Shown: positions 53,888 through 62,737, counted from the stretch's first letter. The stretch is 64,000 nucleotides of DNA from Terrabacter sp. Root181 (GCF_001428505.1 NZ_LMHU01000010.1:186001-250000); one strand, 5' to 3'. The notes: generated by a model not told the origin, from the sequence alone. Translations and numbers: made by a program.

Positions 53888-55918
53888 TCAGACCCAGTCG
53901 ACATCCGCCGCCGACCGTCCCGCGGCGAGCGTCGCGTAGCCGGGGCCCCGGTCGAAGAACGGCTGCTCGTCCGCGCGGTCGCCCCGCAGCTGCTCACGCA
54001 GGGCGTCCGACGCGGTGGTGTCGATGACGGGCTGGTCGAGGTCTCCGGTGGCGACGACGCCGTAGTCGCGGCGCGCGCCCTCGAACGAGACCTTGCCCCA
54101 GCGCAGGTCGCGCTCGACCTCGTCGTAGGGCCGGTCGAGCGGGTCGCCCCAGCCGCCACCGCCGGTGGTGCGGATGCGGATGACCTGCCCGGCCTTGACG
54201 ACCTCGGCGTCTGCCAGGGCGTCGACGGTGCGCTCCTCGGGGCCGCCGACGTCGACCGTCACCTGGAACGGACGACCCGCCCTGCCGCCCTTGACGCCCC
54301 AGCAGGCGAGGATCGACCGGTCGGCGATGGACATGAAGTGCGCGTCCTTGAGCATCCGGATGTGCTTCTCGTAGCCGAGGCCACCGCGGTGGCGTCCCGC
54401 ACCGCCCGAGTCGACGGCGAGGCCGAGGCGCTCGACGATGAACGGGAACCGGCTCTCGGTGAACTCGGTCGGCAGGTTGCGACTGTCGGGCACGACGTGG
54501 ATCGTGTCCTCGCCGTCGGCGTAGTAGCGACCGCCCGAACCGCCACCGAGCACCTCGCGCATGAGGTAGTCGTTGCCGTCGCGGTCCTTGCCGTAGACGC
54601 CGGTGTAGCGGATCGTCTCCTGGTCGGCGGGCATCTTCCCGTCGACGGCCTTGGCGACGACGCCGGCGAGGACGCCGAGCAGGCGCAGGATCACGAAGGT
54701 GCGAGCGTTCGTCGGCGCGGGGTAGATCGGCGTCAGCAGCGTCCCCTTCTCGGGGAACTTCATCTCGATGAGGGGGACGATGCCCTCGTTGACGTCGAGC
54801 TCGGCCATCCGCTCCGGGGTTTCGGCGAGGTTGCGCAGGATGGGCGCGAGCCACTTCTTGAGGAAGTTGCCGCCGACGTAGTCGCCGCAGTGGTTGATCG
54901 GGCCCTTCGCCTGCGGCGCCGTGCCGGTGAAGTCGATGACGAGCTTGGGGCCGCCGTCACCCGGGCCGGGCCCGCCGGTCGACAGCTTCGTCAGCGTGAT
55001 GCGCTGCGTGTGCAGCTTCGGCTCGTCGACGCCGTCGTGCTCCGCATAGTCCTCCCAGACGTACGTGCCGTCGGGGATCTTGCTGAGGATCTCGCGGCGG
55101 TAGGTCTCGGTCGTCTTGTCGAGGATGGCGTCGAACGCGGCCTCGATGGTGTCGCGGCCGTAGCGCTCGAAGAGCTCGCCGAGGCGGCGGGCGCCCATGA
55201 GGCAGGCCGAGCACTCGGCGTCGAGGTCGGCGGCGAGGCTGTCAGGCATACGACTGTTGCGCGTCATGATGCGCAGGGCTGCCTGGTTGGGAACTCCCTT
55301 GTCCCACAGCTTGATCGGCGGGACCGAGAGTCCCTCTTCGAAGACGGTCTGCGCGTTGCTCGGCATCGAGCCTGGCACGGCACCACCGATGTCGTCGTGG
55401 TGCCCGAAGGCCTGCACGAAGGCGACCACCTCGCCGCCGGAGAAGACCGGGACGGTGACGCACAGGTCGGGGAGGTGGCCGATGCCGCCCTCGGACTCGT
55501 AGACGTCGTTGTGGAAGAAGACGTCTCCCTCGCTCATTTCGGCGAGCGGGAAGTCGCGGGCGATCGGGTGCACGAGCGCGCTGTACGAGCGCCCGGTCAG
55601 CTTGCGCAGCTGGCGGTCGTGGATGCCGGCGCGGAAGTCGTGGGCGTCGCGGATCATGGGGGAGCGCGACGTGCGGGCGATGGCCGTCTCGACCTCCATC
55701 TCGACGCTCGCGAGCGTCCCCTCGACGATCTCGACGAGGATCGGGTCAACCGTCGTGCCCTCGGCCGTCAGCCGGTTGCCGTGCTCGTATGCCGTCGGGA
55801 GGCCCGCGGGGTTCACCGGGGCCGCGTCGTGGCCGGCAGAGACGTCAGCGTGCTGCGACCCGGTGGCGGCGTCGACGGGGGCGAGCCGGGTGGCCGCGGT
55901 CTGGCAGGAGAAGCACAT
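53888..55918 (-). CDS. hyuB: Hydantoinase B / oxoprolinase beta-type subunit
   Basis: The catalytic partner of HyuA in ATP-dependent opening of N-methylhydantoin, 5-oxoproline, caprolactam or related rings. The product is 676 residues. The conserved SRSPMIRDAHDFRAGIHD, GHLPDLCVTVPVFS, FGHHDDIGGAVPGSM and VLGGGSGGRYYADGEDT are seen. The first 50 residues (MCFSCQTAATRL...) form an extra CxxC-bearing lead not usual in HyuB. ATG 55918 lies one base after the hyuA stop. Caprolactamase, acetone carboxylase or acetophenone carboxylase relatives are alternatives. Confidence 0.92.
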   Translation of the reverse strand: MCFSCQTAATRLAPVDAATGSQHADVSAGHDAAPVNPAGLPTAYEHGNRLTAEGTTVDPILVEIVEGTLASVEMEVETAIARTSRSPMIRDAHDFRAGIHDRQLRKLTGRSYSALVHPIARDFPLAEMSEGDVFFHNDVYESEGGIGHLPDLCVTVPVFSGGEVVAFVQAFGHHDDIGGAVPGSMPSNAQTVFEEGLSVPPIKLWDKGVPNQAALRIMTRNSRMPDSLAADLDAECSACLMGARRLGELFERYGRDTIEAAFDAILDKTTETYRREILSKIPDGTYVWEDYAEHDGVDEPKLHTQRITLTKLSTGGPGPGDGGPKLVIDFTGTAPQAKGPINHCGDYVGGNFLKKWLAPILRNLAETPERMAELDVNEGIVPLIEMKFPEKGTLLTPIYPAPTNARTFVILRLLGVLAGVVAKAVDGKMPADQETIRYTGVYGKDRDGNDYLMREVLGGGSGGRYYADGEDTIHVVPDSRNLPTEFTESRFPFIVERLGLAVDSGGAGRHRGGLGYEKHIRMLKDAHFMSIADRSILACWGVKGGRAGRPFQVTVDVGGPEERTVDALADAEVVKAGQVIRIRTTGGGGWGDPLDRPYDEVERDLRWGKVSFEGARRDYGVVATGDLDQPVIDTTASDALREQLRGDRADEQPFFDRGPGYATLAAGRSAADVDWV

Positions 55919-55919
55919 G

Positions 55920-58049
55920 TCAGGCCTCCGGGGTGGTGGTCGAGGGGGACCGGGTGATGACGAGGTTGCCGAGCGTGTCGACGCGCACGACGAAGCCGGG
56001 GTGGACCGGGACCGTCGAGCCGAACTCCTCGATGACCGCCGGGCCCTCGATCGTGTCGCCGGCGAGGAGGTCGGGCCTCCACCAGACGTCGGTGTCGACG
56101 TAGCCCGCGTCGGCGTCGAAGCAGACCGGGCGGACGCTGCGGTGGGCGCGCTCGCGGACGTACGCAGTGCCGTCGGACGGCGCGAGGTCGCGCAGCTCGG
56201 GCCGCGTGATGGGGCCGACTCCGGTGACACGGAGGTTGACCCACTCGACCTGCTGGGTCGGGTCGTTCCGGAAGTCGTAGCCGTAGAGCGCGCGGTGCTC
56301 GTCGTGGAAGCGCGAGGCGACGTCAGCGGCATACGCCTCGTCGATCTCGCCCTCGGGCGCGGCGACGCGGACCTCGTAGGCCTGGCCGAAGTAGCGCAGG
56401 TCGACGGTGCGCGTGTAGCGGTGGCTCTCGCGCGCGAAGCCCTCGCCGTCGAGGGCGCTCGCCGCCTTGGCGGTGAGGTCGTCGAAGGTCTTCTGCACGG
56501 CGGCGTGGTCGAGCGCGTGGTGGCGCGCGACGGACGTCTGGACGTAGTCGTTCTTGACGTCGACGGTGAGCAGGCCGAAGGCGGAGACGTTGCCGGGGTT
56601 CTGCGGCACGACGACGCCGGCGAGGCCGAGGATGTCCACGAGTCGGCAGGCGAGCAGCGAGCCCGAGCCGCCGAAGGTCGCGAGCATGAAGTCGCGCACG
56701 TCTAGGCCGCGCTTGACCGACACCTGGCGCAGCGCGTTGGCCTGGTTCCACGCAGAGATCTCGAGGATGCCGGTCGCGCAGCGCTCGAAGTCGAGCCCGA
56801 GGCGGTCGGCCAGGGTCGAGACACCGGCGCGTGCGGCCTCCACGTCGAGGGGGATCTCGCCACCGAGCAGGTGCGGGGGGATGCGCCCGAGGGTCACGTG
56901 GGCGTCGGTGATCGTCGGCTCGGTGCCGCCCTTGGCGTAGCAGAGCGGGCCGGGGTCGGCACCTGCCGACTGCGGGCCGACCTTGAGCGATCCCTCGGGC
57001 GAGATCCAGGCGATCGAGCCGCCACCCGCACCGACGGTGACGACGTCGATCATCGGGATCTTGCTCGGGTAGGCCCCGACCGTGCCCTCGGTCGTCAGGG
57101 TCGGCTCTCCGGCGAGCACGACGGACACGTCGGTCGAGGTGCCGCCACCGTCGCACGTGAGGACCCGGTCGAAGCCGGCGCGGCTCGCGATGAGCCCGGC
57201 ACCCAGTGCGCCGGCAGCAGGACCCGAGAGGACCGTCGTGATCGGCTGGTGCACGACCTCGTCGGCCGACAGCACACCCCCGTTGGACTTCATGATGTAG
57301 AAGGGCAGCTTCTCGCTGCTGCCGACGAACTCGTCGAGTCGCTGGTGGATGTTCGCGACGTAGCGCGACACGTTGGGCTTGACCGCGGCGTCGACGAGGG
57401 TGGTCATCGAGCGCTCGTACTCGCGGTACTCGCGCAGCACCTCCGAGCTGATCGAGACGACGGCGTCCGGGTGCTCGCGGCGGAGCACCTCGCGCATCGC
57501 GAGCTCGTGGCTGTCGTCGGCGTAGGAGTGCAGGAAGCACACGCCGATCGTCGTGATGCCGCGATCCTTGAACCAGCGGGCGACGGCGACGGCGCGCTCC
57601 TCGTCGAACGGGCGGATCTCGTTGCCCTCGAAGTCGACCCGGCCGCCGACCGTCTTGACGTAGTCGGCGGGGACGATGCGCGCGGGCTTGACCCAGAAGT
57701 AGGAGTTGCCGTAGCCGTCGGGCACGGCCTGGCGGGCGATCTCGAGGATGAACTCGTAGCCCTCGGTCGTGACGAAGCCGAGCGCCTCGACCTTGCCCTC
57801 GAGGAGCTTGTTCGTCGCGACGGTCGTGCCGTGGGAGACGGCACTGATGTCGTCGCCGCTCGCGCCCATGAGGTCGAGCACCTTGCGGACGCCGGCGAGG
57901 AAGCCGTCCGCGGGGTTGCTCGGGGTCGAGGGCGTCTTCGTCGTGACGAGCTCGCCCGAGTCCTCGTCGAGCGCGACGACGTCGGTGAACGTGCCACCGG
58001 TGTCGATGCCGATGCGGATCCGGCGGCGTGCGGAGGTGCCTGCTGTCAT
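55920..58049 (-). CDS. hyuA: Hydantoinase A / oxoprolinase alpha-type ATPase subunit
   Basis: The ATP-binding partner of HyuB (ASKHA fold). The product is 709 residues. It has the phosphate loop GIDTGGTFTDVVALDE, HGTTVATNKLLEGK, TTVLSGPAAGALGAG, TCDGGGTSTDVSVV and AGGGSIAWI, and a beta-rich C-terminal domain. Length is normal. ATG 58049 is the first Met before RRRIRIGID. Two palindromes lie in the 184 bases before it, which also serve the divergent YCII gene. Together with hyuB and the reductase it forms a three-gene operon. Confidence 0.93.
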   Translation of the reverse strand: MTAGTSARRRIRIGIDTGGTFTDVVALDEDSGELVTTKTPSTPSNPADGFLAGVRKVLDLMGASGDDISAVSHGTTVATNKLLEGKVEALGFVTTEGYEFILEIARQAVPDGYGNSYFWVKPARIVPADYVKTVGGRVDFEGNEIRPFDEERAVAVARWFKDRGITTIGVCFLHSYADDSHELAMREVLRREHPDAVVSISSEVLREYREYERSMTTLVDAAVKPNVSRYVANIHQRLDEFVGSSEKLPFYIMKSNGGVLSADEVVHQPITTVLSGPAAGALGAGLIASRAGFDRVLTCDGGGTSTDVSVVLAGEPTLTTEGTVGAYPSKIPMIDVVTVGAGGGSIAWISPEGSLKVGPQSAGADPGPLCYAKGGTEPTITDAHVTLGRIPPHLLGGEIPLDVEAARAGVSTLADRLGLDFERCATGILEISAWNQANALRQVSVKRGLDVRDFMLATFGGSGSLLACRLVDILGLAGVVVPQNPGNVSAFGLLTVDVKNDYVQTSVARHHALDHAAVQKTFDDLTAKAASALDGEGFARESHRYTRTVDLRYFGQAYEVRVAAPEGEIDEAYAADVASRFHDEHRALYGYDFRNDPTQQVEWVNLRVTGVGPITRPELRDLAPSDGTAYVRERAHRSVRPVCFDADAGYVDTDVWWRPDLLAGDTIEGPAVIEEFGSTVPVHPGFVVRVDTLGNLVITRSPSTTTPEA

Positions 58050-58084
58050 GGTGAGGATTCAACCCGCGGGACGCCCGTCGGGGC

Positions 58085-58103
58085 GTTGGCACATCGTGCC
58101 AAC
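58085..58103. promoter_or_regulatory. Perfect palindrome GTTGGCAC-N3-GTGCCAAC before hyuA
   Basis: GTTGGCACATCGTGCCAAC is an 8+8 perfect inverted repeat 36 bases upstream of the hyuA start. Its position is that of an operator near the promoter. A second site with the same TGGCA/TGCCA half-sites is at 58198. Confidence 0.65.
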
Positions 58104-58197
58104 ACCTGCCCGCATTCGGGCCAATCCTCGCCAGTCGCCGACCAGGGCACCCAATCGATGTCGAGGGCGCGTCCTCCGCTCCGTCCCCGGGGTGAGC

Positions 58198-58212
58198 GTG
58201 CCACGCTGGCAC
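58198..58212. promoter_or_regulatory. Palindrome GTGCCA-CGC-TGGCAC before the YCII gene
   Basis: A 6+6 perfect inverted repeat with a 3-base centre, 21 bases before the YCII/DGPF start. It uses the same half-sites as the palindrome at 58085 but in the opposite order, so one regulator may act on both divergent operons. Confidence 0.55.
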
Positions 58213-58233
58213 GACGTGACGAAGGAGAGACCC

Positions 58234-58674
58234 ATGGCGCAGTACCTCATCGGCGTGGACTTCCAGGCCGGCGACGACCCGGCCCCGATGACCGACTGGA
58301 CCCCGGAGGAGGTCCAGGCCCACCTCGACTACTACGAGAAGCTGGTCGGCGAGCTCGAGGCCAACGGCGAGCTCGTCTCCTCGACGATCCTCACCGGTCC
58401 CGACCTCGCCAAGATCGTCCGGTCCGACGGTGCGGCGCCGGTCGTCACCGACGGGCCGTTCCAGGAGTTCAAGGAGTGGCTCGCCGGCTTCCAGGTCGTC
58501 GAGGTCGACTCGGAGGAGCGCGCCCTCGAGATCGCGTCGCTCATGTCGGCCGTGCCCGGGCGGGGCGGCGTGCCGACACGACAGCCCATCCACGTGCGCC
58601 AGGTCATGGAGCAGGCGCCGGCGAACACCGAGGAGATGGACGCGTTCCTGCGCACCGCGGGGGCCGAACGCTGA
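58234..58674 (+). CDS. YCII/DGPF-domain protein partner of an ECF42 sigma factor
   Basis: A 146-residue protein with the YCII-related fold and the DGPF motif in VVTDGPFQEFKEWLAGF. Such proteins are regularly coded next to ECF42 sigma factors and are thought to act in the same circuit. ATG 58234 has AAGGAG about eight bases upstream. Its stop overlaps the probable start of the sigma gene (CTGA). Confidence 0.92.
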   Translation: MAQYLIGVDFQAGDDPAPMTDWTPEEVQAHLDYYEKLVGELEANGELVSSTILTGPDLAKIVRSDGAAPVVTDGPFQEFKEWLAGFQVVEVDSEERALEIASLMSAVPGRGGVPTRQPIHVRQVMEQAPANTEEMDAFLRTAGAER

Positions 58675-59891
58675 GCGACGCCCCCGCCGTCGACGACCTG
58701 CTGCGCACGCTCGCGCCGCAGGTCGTCGGCATCGTCAGCCGCCGCTTCGGCGACTTCGACTCGGCCGAGGACGCCGTCCAGGAGGCTCTCCTCGCCGCGG
58801 CGCGCCGCTGGCCCGTCGACGGGCTTCCCGACGAGCCGCGTGCCTGGCTCGTCACGACCGCCTCGCGGCGGCTCGTCGACCTGTGGCGCAGTGACGCGGC
58901 CCGGCGCGAGCGCGAGGCGCGCGTCATCGCCTGGGAGGTGCCGGCGCACGACCCCGTCGGCCACGACGACAGCCTCACGCTGCTCCTCCTGTGCTGCCAT
59001 CCGTCGCTGACCCCGGCGTCGGCGATCGCGCTCACACTGCGGGCGGTGGGTGGTCTCACGACAGCCGAGATCGCGCAGGCCTTCCTCGTGCCGGAAGCCA
59101 CCATGGCGCAGCGGATCAGCCGTGCCAAGGCCACGATCCGCGCCTCCGGCGCAGCCTTTCGTATGCCGTCCGGTGACGACCACGACGTCCGCCTCCGCTC
59201 GGCCCTGCACGTGCTGTACCTGCTCTTCAACGAGGGCTATGCGAGCACGCACGGAGCGACGGTGCAGCGGATCGAGCTCTCCCGCGAGGCGATTCGCCTG
59301 ACGCGGCTGCTCGTCGACGGCGTGCCCGACCATGCGGAGGCAGTCGGACTGCTCGCCCTCATGCTCCTGCTCGAGGCGCGCGCCCCGGCGCGCAGCGACG
59401 CCTCGGGGGCGCTCGTGCCGCTGCCCGAGCAGGACCGGTCGCGGTGGGACGCCGGGCTCGTCGCGGAGGGCCTCGGCCTGCTCGGCCGGGCGATGTCCTT
59501 CGGGGCGGTCGGGGAGTACCAGCTGCAGGCGGCCATCGCCGCGGTGCACGACCGGGCGCCGACCGCCGCCGACACCGACTGGGACGAGATCCTGACGCTC
59601 TACGGGCTGCTCGAGGACGTGACGGGCAACCCTGTCGTCACCCTCAACCGGGCCGTGGCCGTGGCGATGGCACACGGGCCCCGCGCCGCTCTCGAGGTCG
59701 TCGACGAGGTCGAGGACCGGCTCGGCACCACGCACCGGTGGCTCGCGGTGCGCGGCCAGCTGCTCGAGATGGCGGGTGAACGCGACGCGGCGGCAGACCT
59801 GCTCGACCGCGCGGCCGCGACCGCGACGAACGAGGCGGAGCGCCGGCACCTCGCGACGCGAGCCGCACGCCTGAGGGCGTCGCGGGCGTGA
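58671..59891 (+). CDS. ECF42-type RNA polymerase sigma factor with C-terminal helical extension
   Basis: An atypical ECF sigma factor of about 406 residues. Region 2 is VSRRFGDFDSAEDAVQEALLAA, region 4 is LTLRAVGGLTTAEIAQAFLVPEATMAQRISRAKATIR. The last 220 residues (SALHVLYLLFNEGYASTHGA, TLNRAVAVAMAHGPRAAL) are the TPR-like extension typical of ECF42, which needs no anti-sigma factor. No ATG, GTG or TTG lies in the right place; CTG at 58671 overlapping the YCII stop is the best candidate start. It is coupled to the DGPF protein. Confidence 0.9.
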   Translation: MSDAPAVDDLLRTLAPQVVGIVSRRFGDFDSAEDAVQEALLAAARRWPVDGLPDEPRAWLVTTASRRLVDLWRSDAARREREARVIAWEVPAHDPVGHDDSLTLLLLCCHPSLTPASAIALTLRAVGGLTTAEIAQAFLVPEATMAQRISRAKATIRASGAAFRMPSGDDHDVRLRSALHVLYLLFNEGYASTHGATVQRIELSREAIRLTRLLVDGVPDHAEAVGLLALMLLLEARAPARSDASGALVPLPEQDRSRWDAGLVAEGLGLLGRAMSFGAVGEYQLQAAIAAVHDRAPTAADTDWDEILTLYGLLEDVTGNPVVTLNRAVAVAMAHGPRAALEVVDEVEDRLGTTHRWLAVRGQLLEMAGERDAAADLLDRAAATATNEAERRHLATRAARLRASRA

Positions 59892-60037
59892 CCCGGGGGT
59901 CGTGGTCCGGCCGACCGGGCCCGCCTTCACTCGTCGGGGGTGATGCAGGCCCACGCGTTCGGACGCATGCTGGAGCTGGAACGAGTCAGAGGCGCCGCCC
60001 GCGTGGGCCACGGCGCCCGGGGCGGTGAGGACGAGGC

Positions 60038-61123
60038 ATGGACGAGACCACGGGAGCCGAGGCGGCGGGGCCGGACGTGCCGGAGACGCCGGAGACGCCG
60101 GAGACGCGGTTCGAGCCGCTGACCGCCCTGGACCTCGCCGAGCTGGCCCTCGGTCTGGCCGCGGTCGGGGTCGAGACCGTCGGTCGGGTCGTCGAGCGGG
60201 TCCGGCCGCCGAGCCTGGTCACGGGCGTCGTGACGGGCGTCGTGACGGCGCCGGTGACGGCGACCCTGACCGAGCTGGGTTCCCGGCTGCGGCGCGCCGA
60301 CTGGGCTCAGGAGCTGCTCCAGCGCGGTCGCTCGCGACGCGGTGAGCTCGGTCGGGCCGCCGAGGTGACGGCCCAACGGGTGGCTGCGGTGGTGGTCGAG
60401 GCCGTTCTCGACCTCGTCGACCTCACCGACATCGTCGTCGACCACGTCGACCTCGACGCCGTGGTGCATGCGGTGGACCTCGACCGCGCGGTCGCCCGGG
60501 TGGACATCGGGGCGGTCATCGACCGGGTCGACATCGACGCGATCGTCGAGCGCGTGGACATCGACGCGATCGTCGAGCGGCTCGACATCGACGCGATCGT
60601 CGCCCGGGTGGATCTCGACCGGGCGGTGTCCAGGGTCGACATCGGGGCGGTCATCGAGCGGCTCGACATCGACGCGATCGTCGCAGGGGTGGACCTCGAC
60701 CGCGCGGTCTCGGGTGTGGACATCGACGCGATCGTCGCACGGGTGGACCTCGACCGCACCGTCTCGGGTGTGGACATCGACGCCATCGTCGGGCGCGTGG
60801 ACATCGACGCGATATTGGACCGGGTCGACGTGAATGCCATCGCCCAGCGGCTCGACCTCGACGCCGTCGTCGCCCGGCTCGACCTCATCGGCCTGGCCGA
60901 GTACGTCGTCGAGGAGATCGACCTGCCCGGCATCATCCAGAGCTCGTCGGGCGCGATGGCCTCCGAAGGGATGCGCGAGGTGCGCTGGCAGGGCGTCGGA
61001 GCCGACGAGCGGGTCGCACACGTCGTCGACCGGATGCTCCGGCGTCGTCCCCGCACGCCGGGCCCGGCGCTCCCGGCGAACGAGATCGCCGGCGCTCCGG
61101 TGCTGCCCGGGACGCCCGGATGA
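60038..61123 (+). CDS. Nonapeptide-repeat protein of unknown function
   Basis: A 361-residue protein. Residues 1-27 are acidic and Pro/Thr-rich. About 28-135 is a hydrophobic/helical section (LDLAELALGLAAVGVETVG, VVTGVVTAPVTATL). Residues 137-289 are about 17 tandem nonapeptides with consensus [VL]D[IL]DAIVxR (60446-60904 at DNA level). The tail has REVRWQGVGADERVAHVVDRML. No enzyme motif is present. Repeats of nine with Asp at positions 2 and 4 suggest a regular solenoid or rod. An RDD membrane protein gene follows after 13 bases, and the two probably act together. Confidence 0.85.
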   Translation: MDETTGAEAAGPDVPETPETPETRFEPLTALDLAELALGLAAVGVETVGRVVERVRPPSLVTGVVTGVVTAPVTATLTELGSRLRRADWAQELLQRGRSRRGELGRAAEVTAQRVAAVVVEAVLDLVDLTDIVVDHVDLDAVVHAVDLDRAVARVDIGAVIDRVDIDAIVERVDIDAIVERLDIDAIVARVDLDRAVSRVDIGAVIERLDIDAIVAGVDLDRAVSGVDIDAIVARVDLDRTVSGVDIDAIVGRVDIDAILDRVDVNAIAQRLDLDAVVARLDLIGLAEYVVEEIDLPGIIQSSSGAMASEGMREVRWQGVGADERVAHVVDRMLRRRPRTPGPALPANEIAGAPVLPGTPG

Positions 61124-61136
61124 TCGGCGGGCCGTC

Positions 61137-61694
61137 ATGACGACACCCTCCCGACCCGGCCGCGGCCCGGTGTCACGCATCGTCCTACCCGGCCCGGCAC
61201 GGTCGGTCCAGGGCCACCGCGCGGGCATCGTCACCCGCGTGGCCGCCGGGGCCGTCGACCTCGTCGTCGCCCTCCTCGGCGTCGCCCTGATGTACTCCGC
61301 GTGGGCGGGCACGATCTTCCTGCTCGGTCCGCAGTCGTTCCACTTCCCGGACCCGGGCGGGCTGCGACTGCTGCTGCTCGTGCTCGGGCTGCTCACGGCA
61401 TACCTCACGGTGGCGTGGGCCACGACCGGGCGGACCTTCGGCAACCGTCTGCTCGGTCTGCGGGTCGTCGACGACGGCGGAGGCACGATCGGGCTCGCGC
61501 GGGCGTTCCTGCGCGCCGCTGCGTGCGTCATGTTCCCCATCGTGCTGTTCTGGGTCGTCGTCAGTCGTGAGAACCGGTCGCTACCGGACGTGCTGCTGCG
61601 CACCTCGGTGGTCTACGACTGGACGTCCAACGGGGGTCGGGGGGCGGAGCCGACGGCGACGCCGCGCGCGATCGTGCTGCCCCAGGACGACTGA
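61137..61694 (+). CDS. RDD-family membrane protein
   Basis: A 185-residue protein with the RDD domain. The first span follows GIVTRVAAGAVDLVVALLGV (the family R...D pair), a second lies around LLLLVLGLLTAYLTVAW, then the conserved TFGNRLLGLRVVDDGGG, and a third span is FPIVLFWVVVS. The family's function is unclear; some are linked to ion or osmolyte transport. ATG 61137 lies 13 bases after the nonapeptide-repeat gene, so it is the second gene of that pair. Confidence 0.9.
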   Translation: MTTPSRPGRGPVSRIVLPGPARSVQGHRAGIVTRVAAGAVDLVVALLGVALMYSAWAGTIFLLGPQSFHFPDPGGLRLLLLVLGLLTAYLTVAWATTGRTFGNRLLGLRVVDDGGGTIGLARAFLRAAACVMFPIVLFWVVVSRENRSLPDVLLRTSVVYDWTSNGGRGAEPTATPRAIVLPQDD

Positions 61695-61708
61695 GCGACG
61701 GCGCCCCG

Positions 61709-61800
61709 CCGACGGACGACCGTTGGTCGTCCGTGCGTGGCGACACGCGGCACGACACGCCGACTCGGCGAGGTGGTCCCGACCAACGGTCGTCGGTCGG
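61709..61800. repeat. 92-bp inverted-repeat element, copy C
   Basis: Starts CCGACGGACGACCGTTGGTC and ends GACCAACGGTCGTCGGTCGG, with one mismatch between the arms; the length is again 92 bp. The centre matches the reverse complement of copies A and B (shared CGTGTCGTGCCG core), so it lies in the opposite orientation. It fills the gap between the convergent RDD and CN-hydrolase genes. Confidence 0.88.
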
Positions 61801-61813
61801 CTGCGGCCGCCGG

Positions 61814-62737
61814 TCAGCCGGCGTCGCCGCGGTGGATCGGCGCGTGCGGGAAGGGCGTCTCGGCGGCGCCCTCAAGCTCGGCACGGTGGTTGCGGATGAG
61901 GTCGAGGTTGCGGTCGCGCAGGTGGTCGAACGCCTGGCCGACGTTGGAGCCCGGGGTCAGCGACGAGAGTGCCTCGGCCGGGTCGAGCCGGGCCGAGACC
62001 CAGCCGGGGTGCGTCGCGGCCTTGGCGACGATGTGCCCGATGGGGGTGACGATGTGGGAGTTGCCGAAGTAGAGCACGCCGGCGGGGTCGGCGCCGACGG
62101 CGTTGGCCCCGATGACGTAGACGTGGTTGTCGTAGGCGCGGGCCCTCGAGGTGAGGTCCCAGATGTCGGCCGAGCGCAGCAGCGCGGACGGGCGGCAGAT
62201 GACCTCGGCACCCTGCACGGCCTGGATGCGTGAGAGCTCGGGGTAGTCGCCGTCGAAGCAGATGATCATGCCGATGCGGCCGAGCTCGGTGTCGCACACC
62301 GTCACGGTGTCGCCCGGCGTGACCCAGCCTCCGCCGCTCACGATCTCGGAGCAGAAGGGGTGGGTCTTCCGGTAGATGCCGAGCACGTCACCCGAGGGGC
62401 CGACGAGCACCGAGGAGTTGTAGACGACACCGCGCTCCGGGCCGCGCTCGTAGGTGCCGATGCAGACGTGCACGCCCAGCTCGCGGGCGACCGCCTGGAT
62501 CGGCTCGACCATCGGCCCGGGCAGGTCGGTCATGAGGTCCCAGAGCTCCTCCTTGGAGCAGCCGGGAGTGAAGCCGGTCGTCGCCGTCTCGGGCAGGACG
62601 ACGAGCTCGGCGCCGGTGGCCGCGACGCAGCGACGGGTCATCTCGACGCACGCGTCGAGGTTCGCGCGGATCGTCTCGGGGCTCAACGGTGCCGGGACGG
62701 GGGCGACCTGCACGGCCGCGGCGGTGAAGGCCCGCAT
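61814..62737 (-). CDS. CN-hydrolase (nitrilase superfamily; carbamoylase/ureidopropionase-like)
   Basis: Hydrolyses a C-N bond in an amide, nitrile or N-carbamoyl compound. The product is 307 residues. The Glu-Lys-Cys triad is visible: VVLPETATTGF, YRKTHPFCSE and MIICFDGDYPE. The position two bases after the CoxG-like gene and in operon with a molybdenum hydroxylase suggests it acts on the product of ring oxidation. A beta-ureidopropionase or N-carbamoyl amidase fits, but a plain aliphatic amidase is possible. ATG 62737 gives MRAFTAAAVQVAPV. Confidence 0.92.
   Translation of the reverse strand: MRAFTAAAVQVAPVPAPLSPETIRANLDACVEMTRRCVAATGAELVVLPETATTGFTPGCSKEELWDLMTDLPGPMVEPIQAVARELGVHVCIGTYERGPERGVVYNSSVLVGPSGDVLGIYRKTHPFCSEIVSGGGWVTPGDTVTVCDTELGRIGMIICFDGDYPELSRIQAVQGAEVICRPSALLRSADIWDLTSRARAYDNHVYVIGANAVGADPAGVLYFGNSHIVTPIGHIVAKAATHPGWVSARLDPAEALSSLTPGSNVGQAFDHLRDRNLDLIRNHRAELEGAAETPFPHAPIHRGDAG

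Noticed and set aside
56871-58670. A long in-frame extension upstream of the ECF42 sigma gene
   Set aside because: The extension is antisense to hyuA and out of frame with the YCII gene; the sigma fold starts only after 58671.
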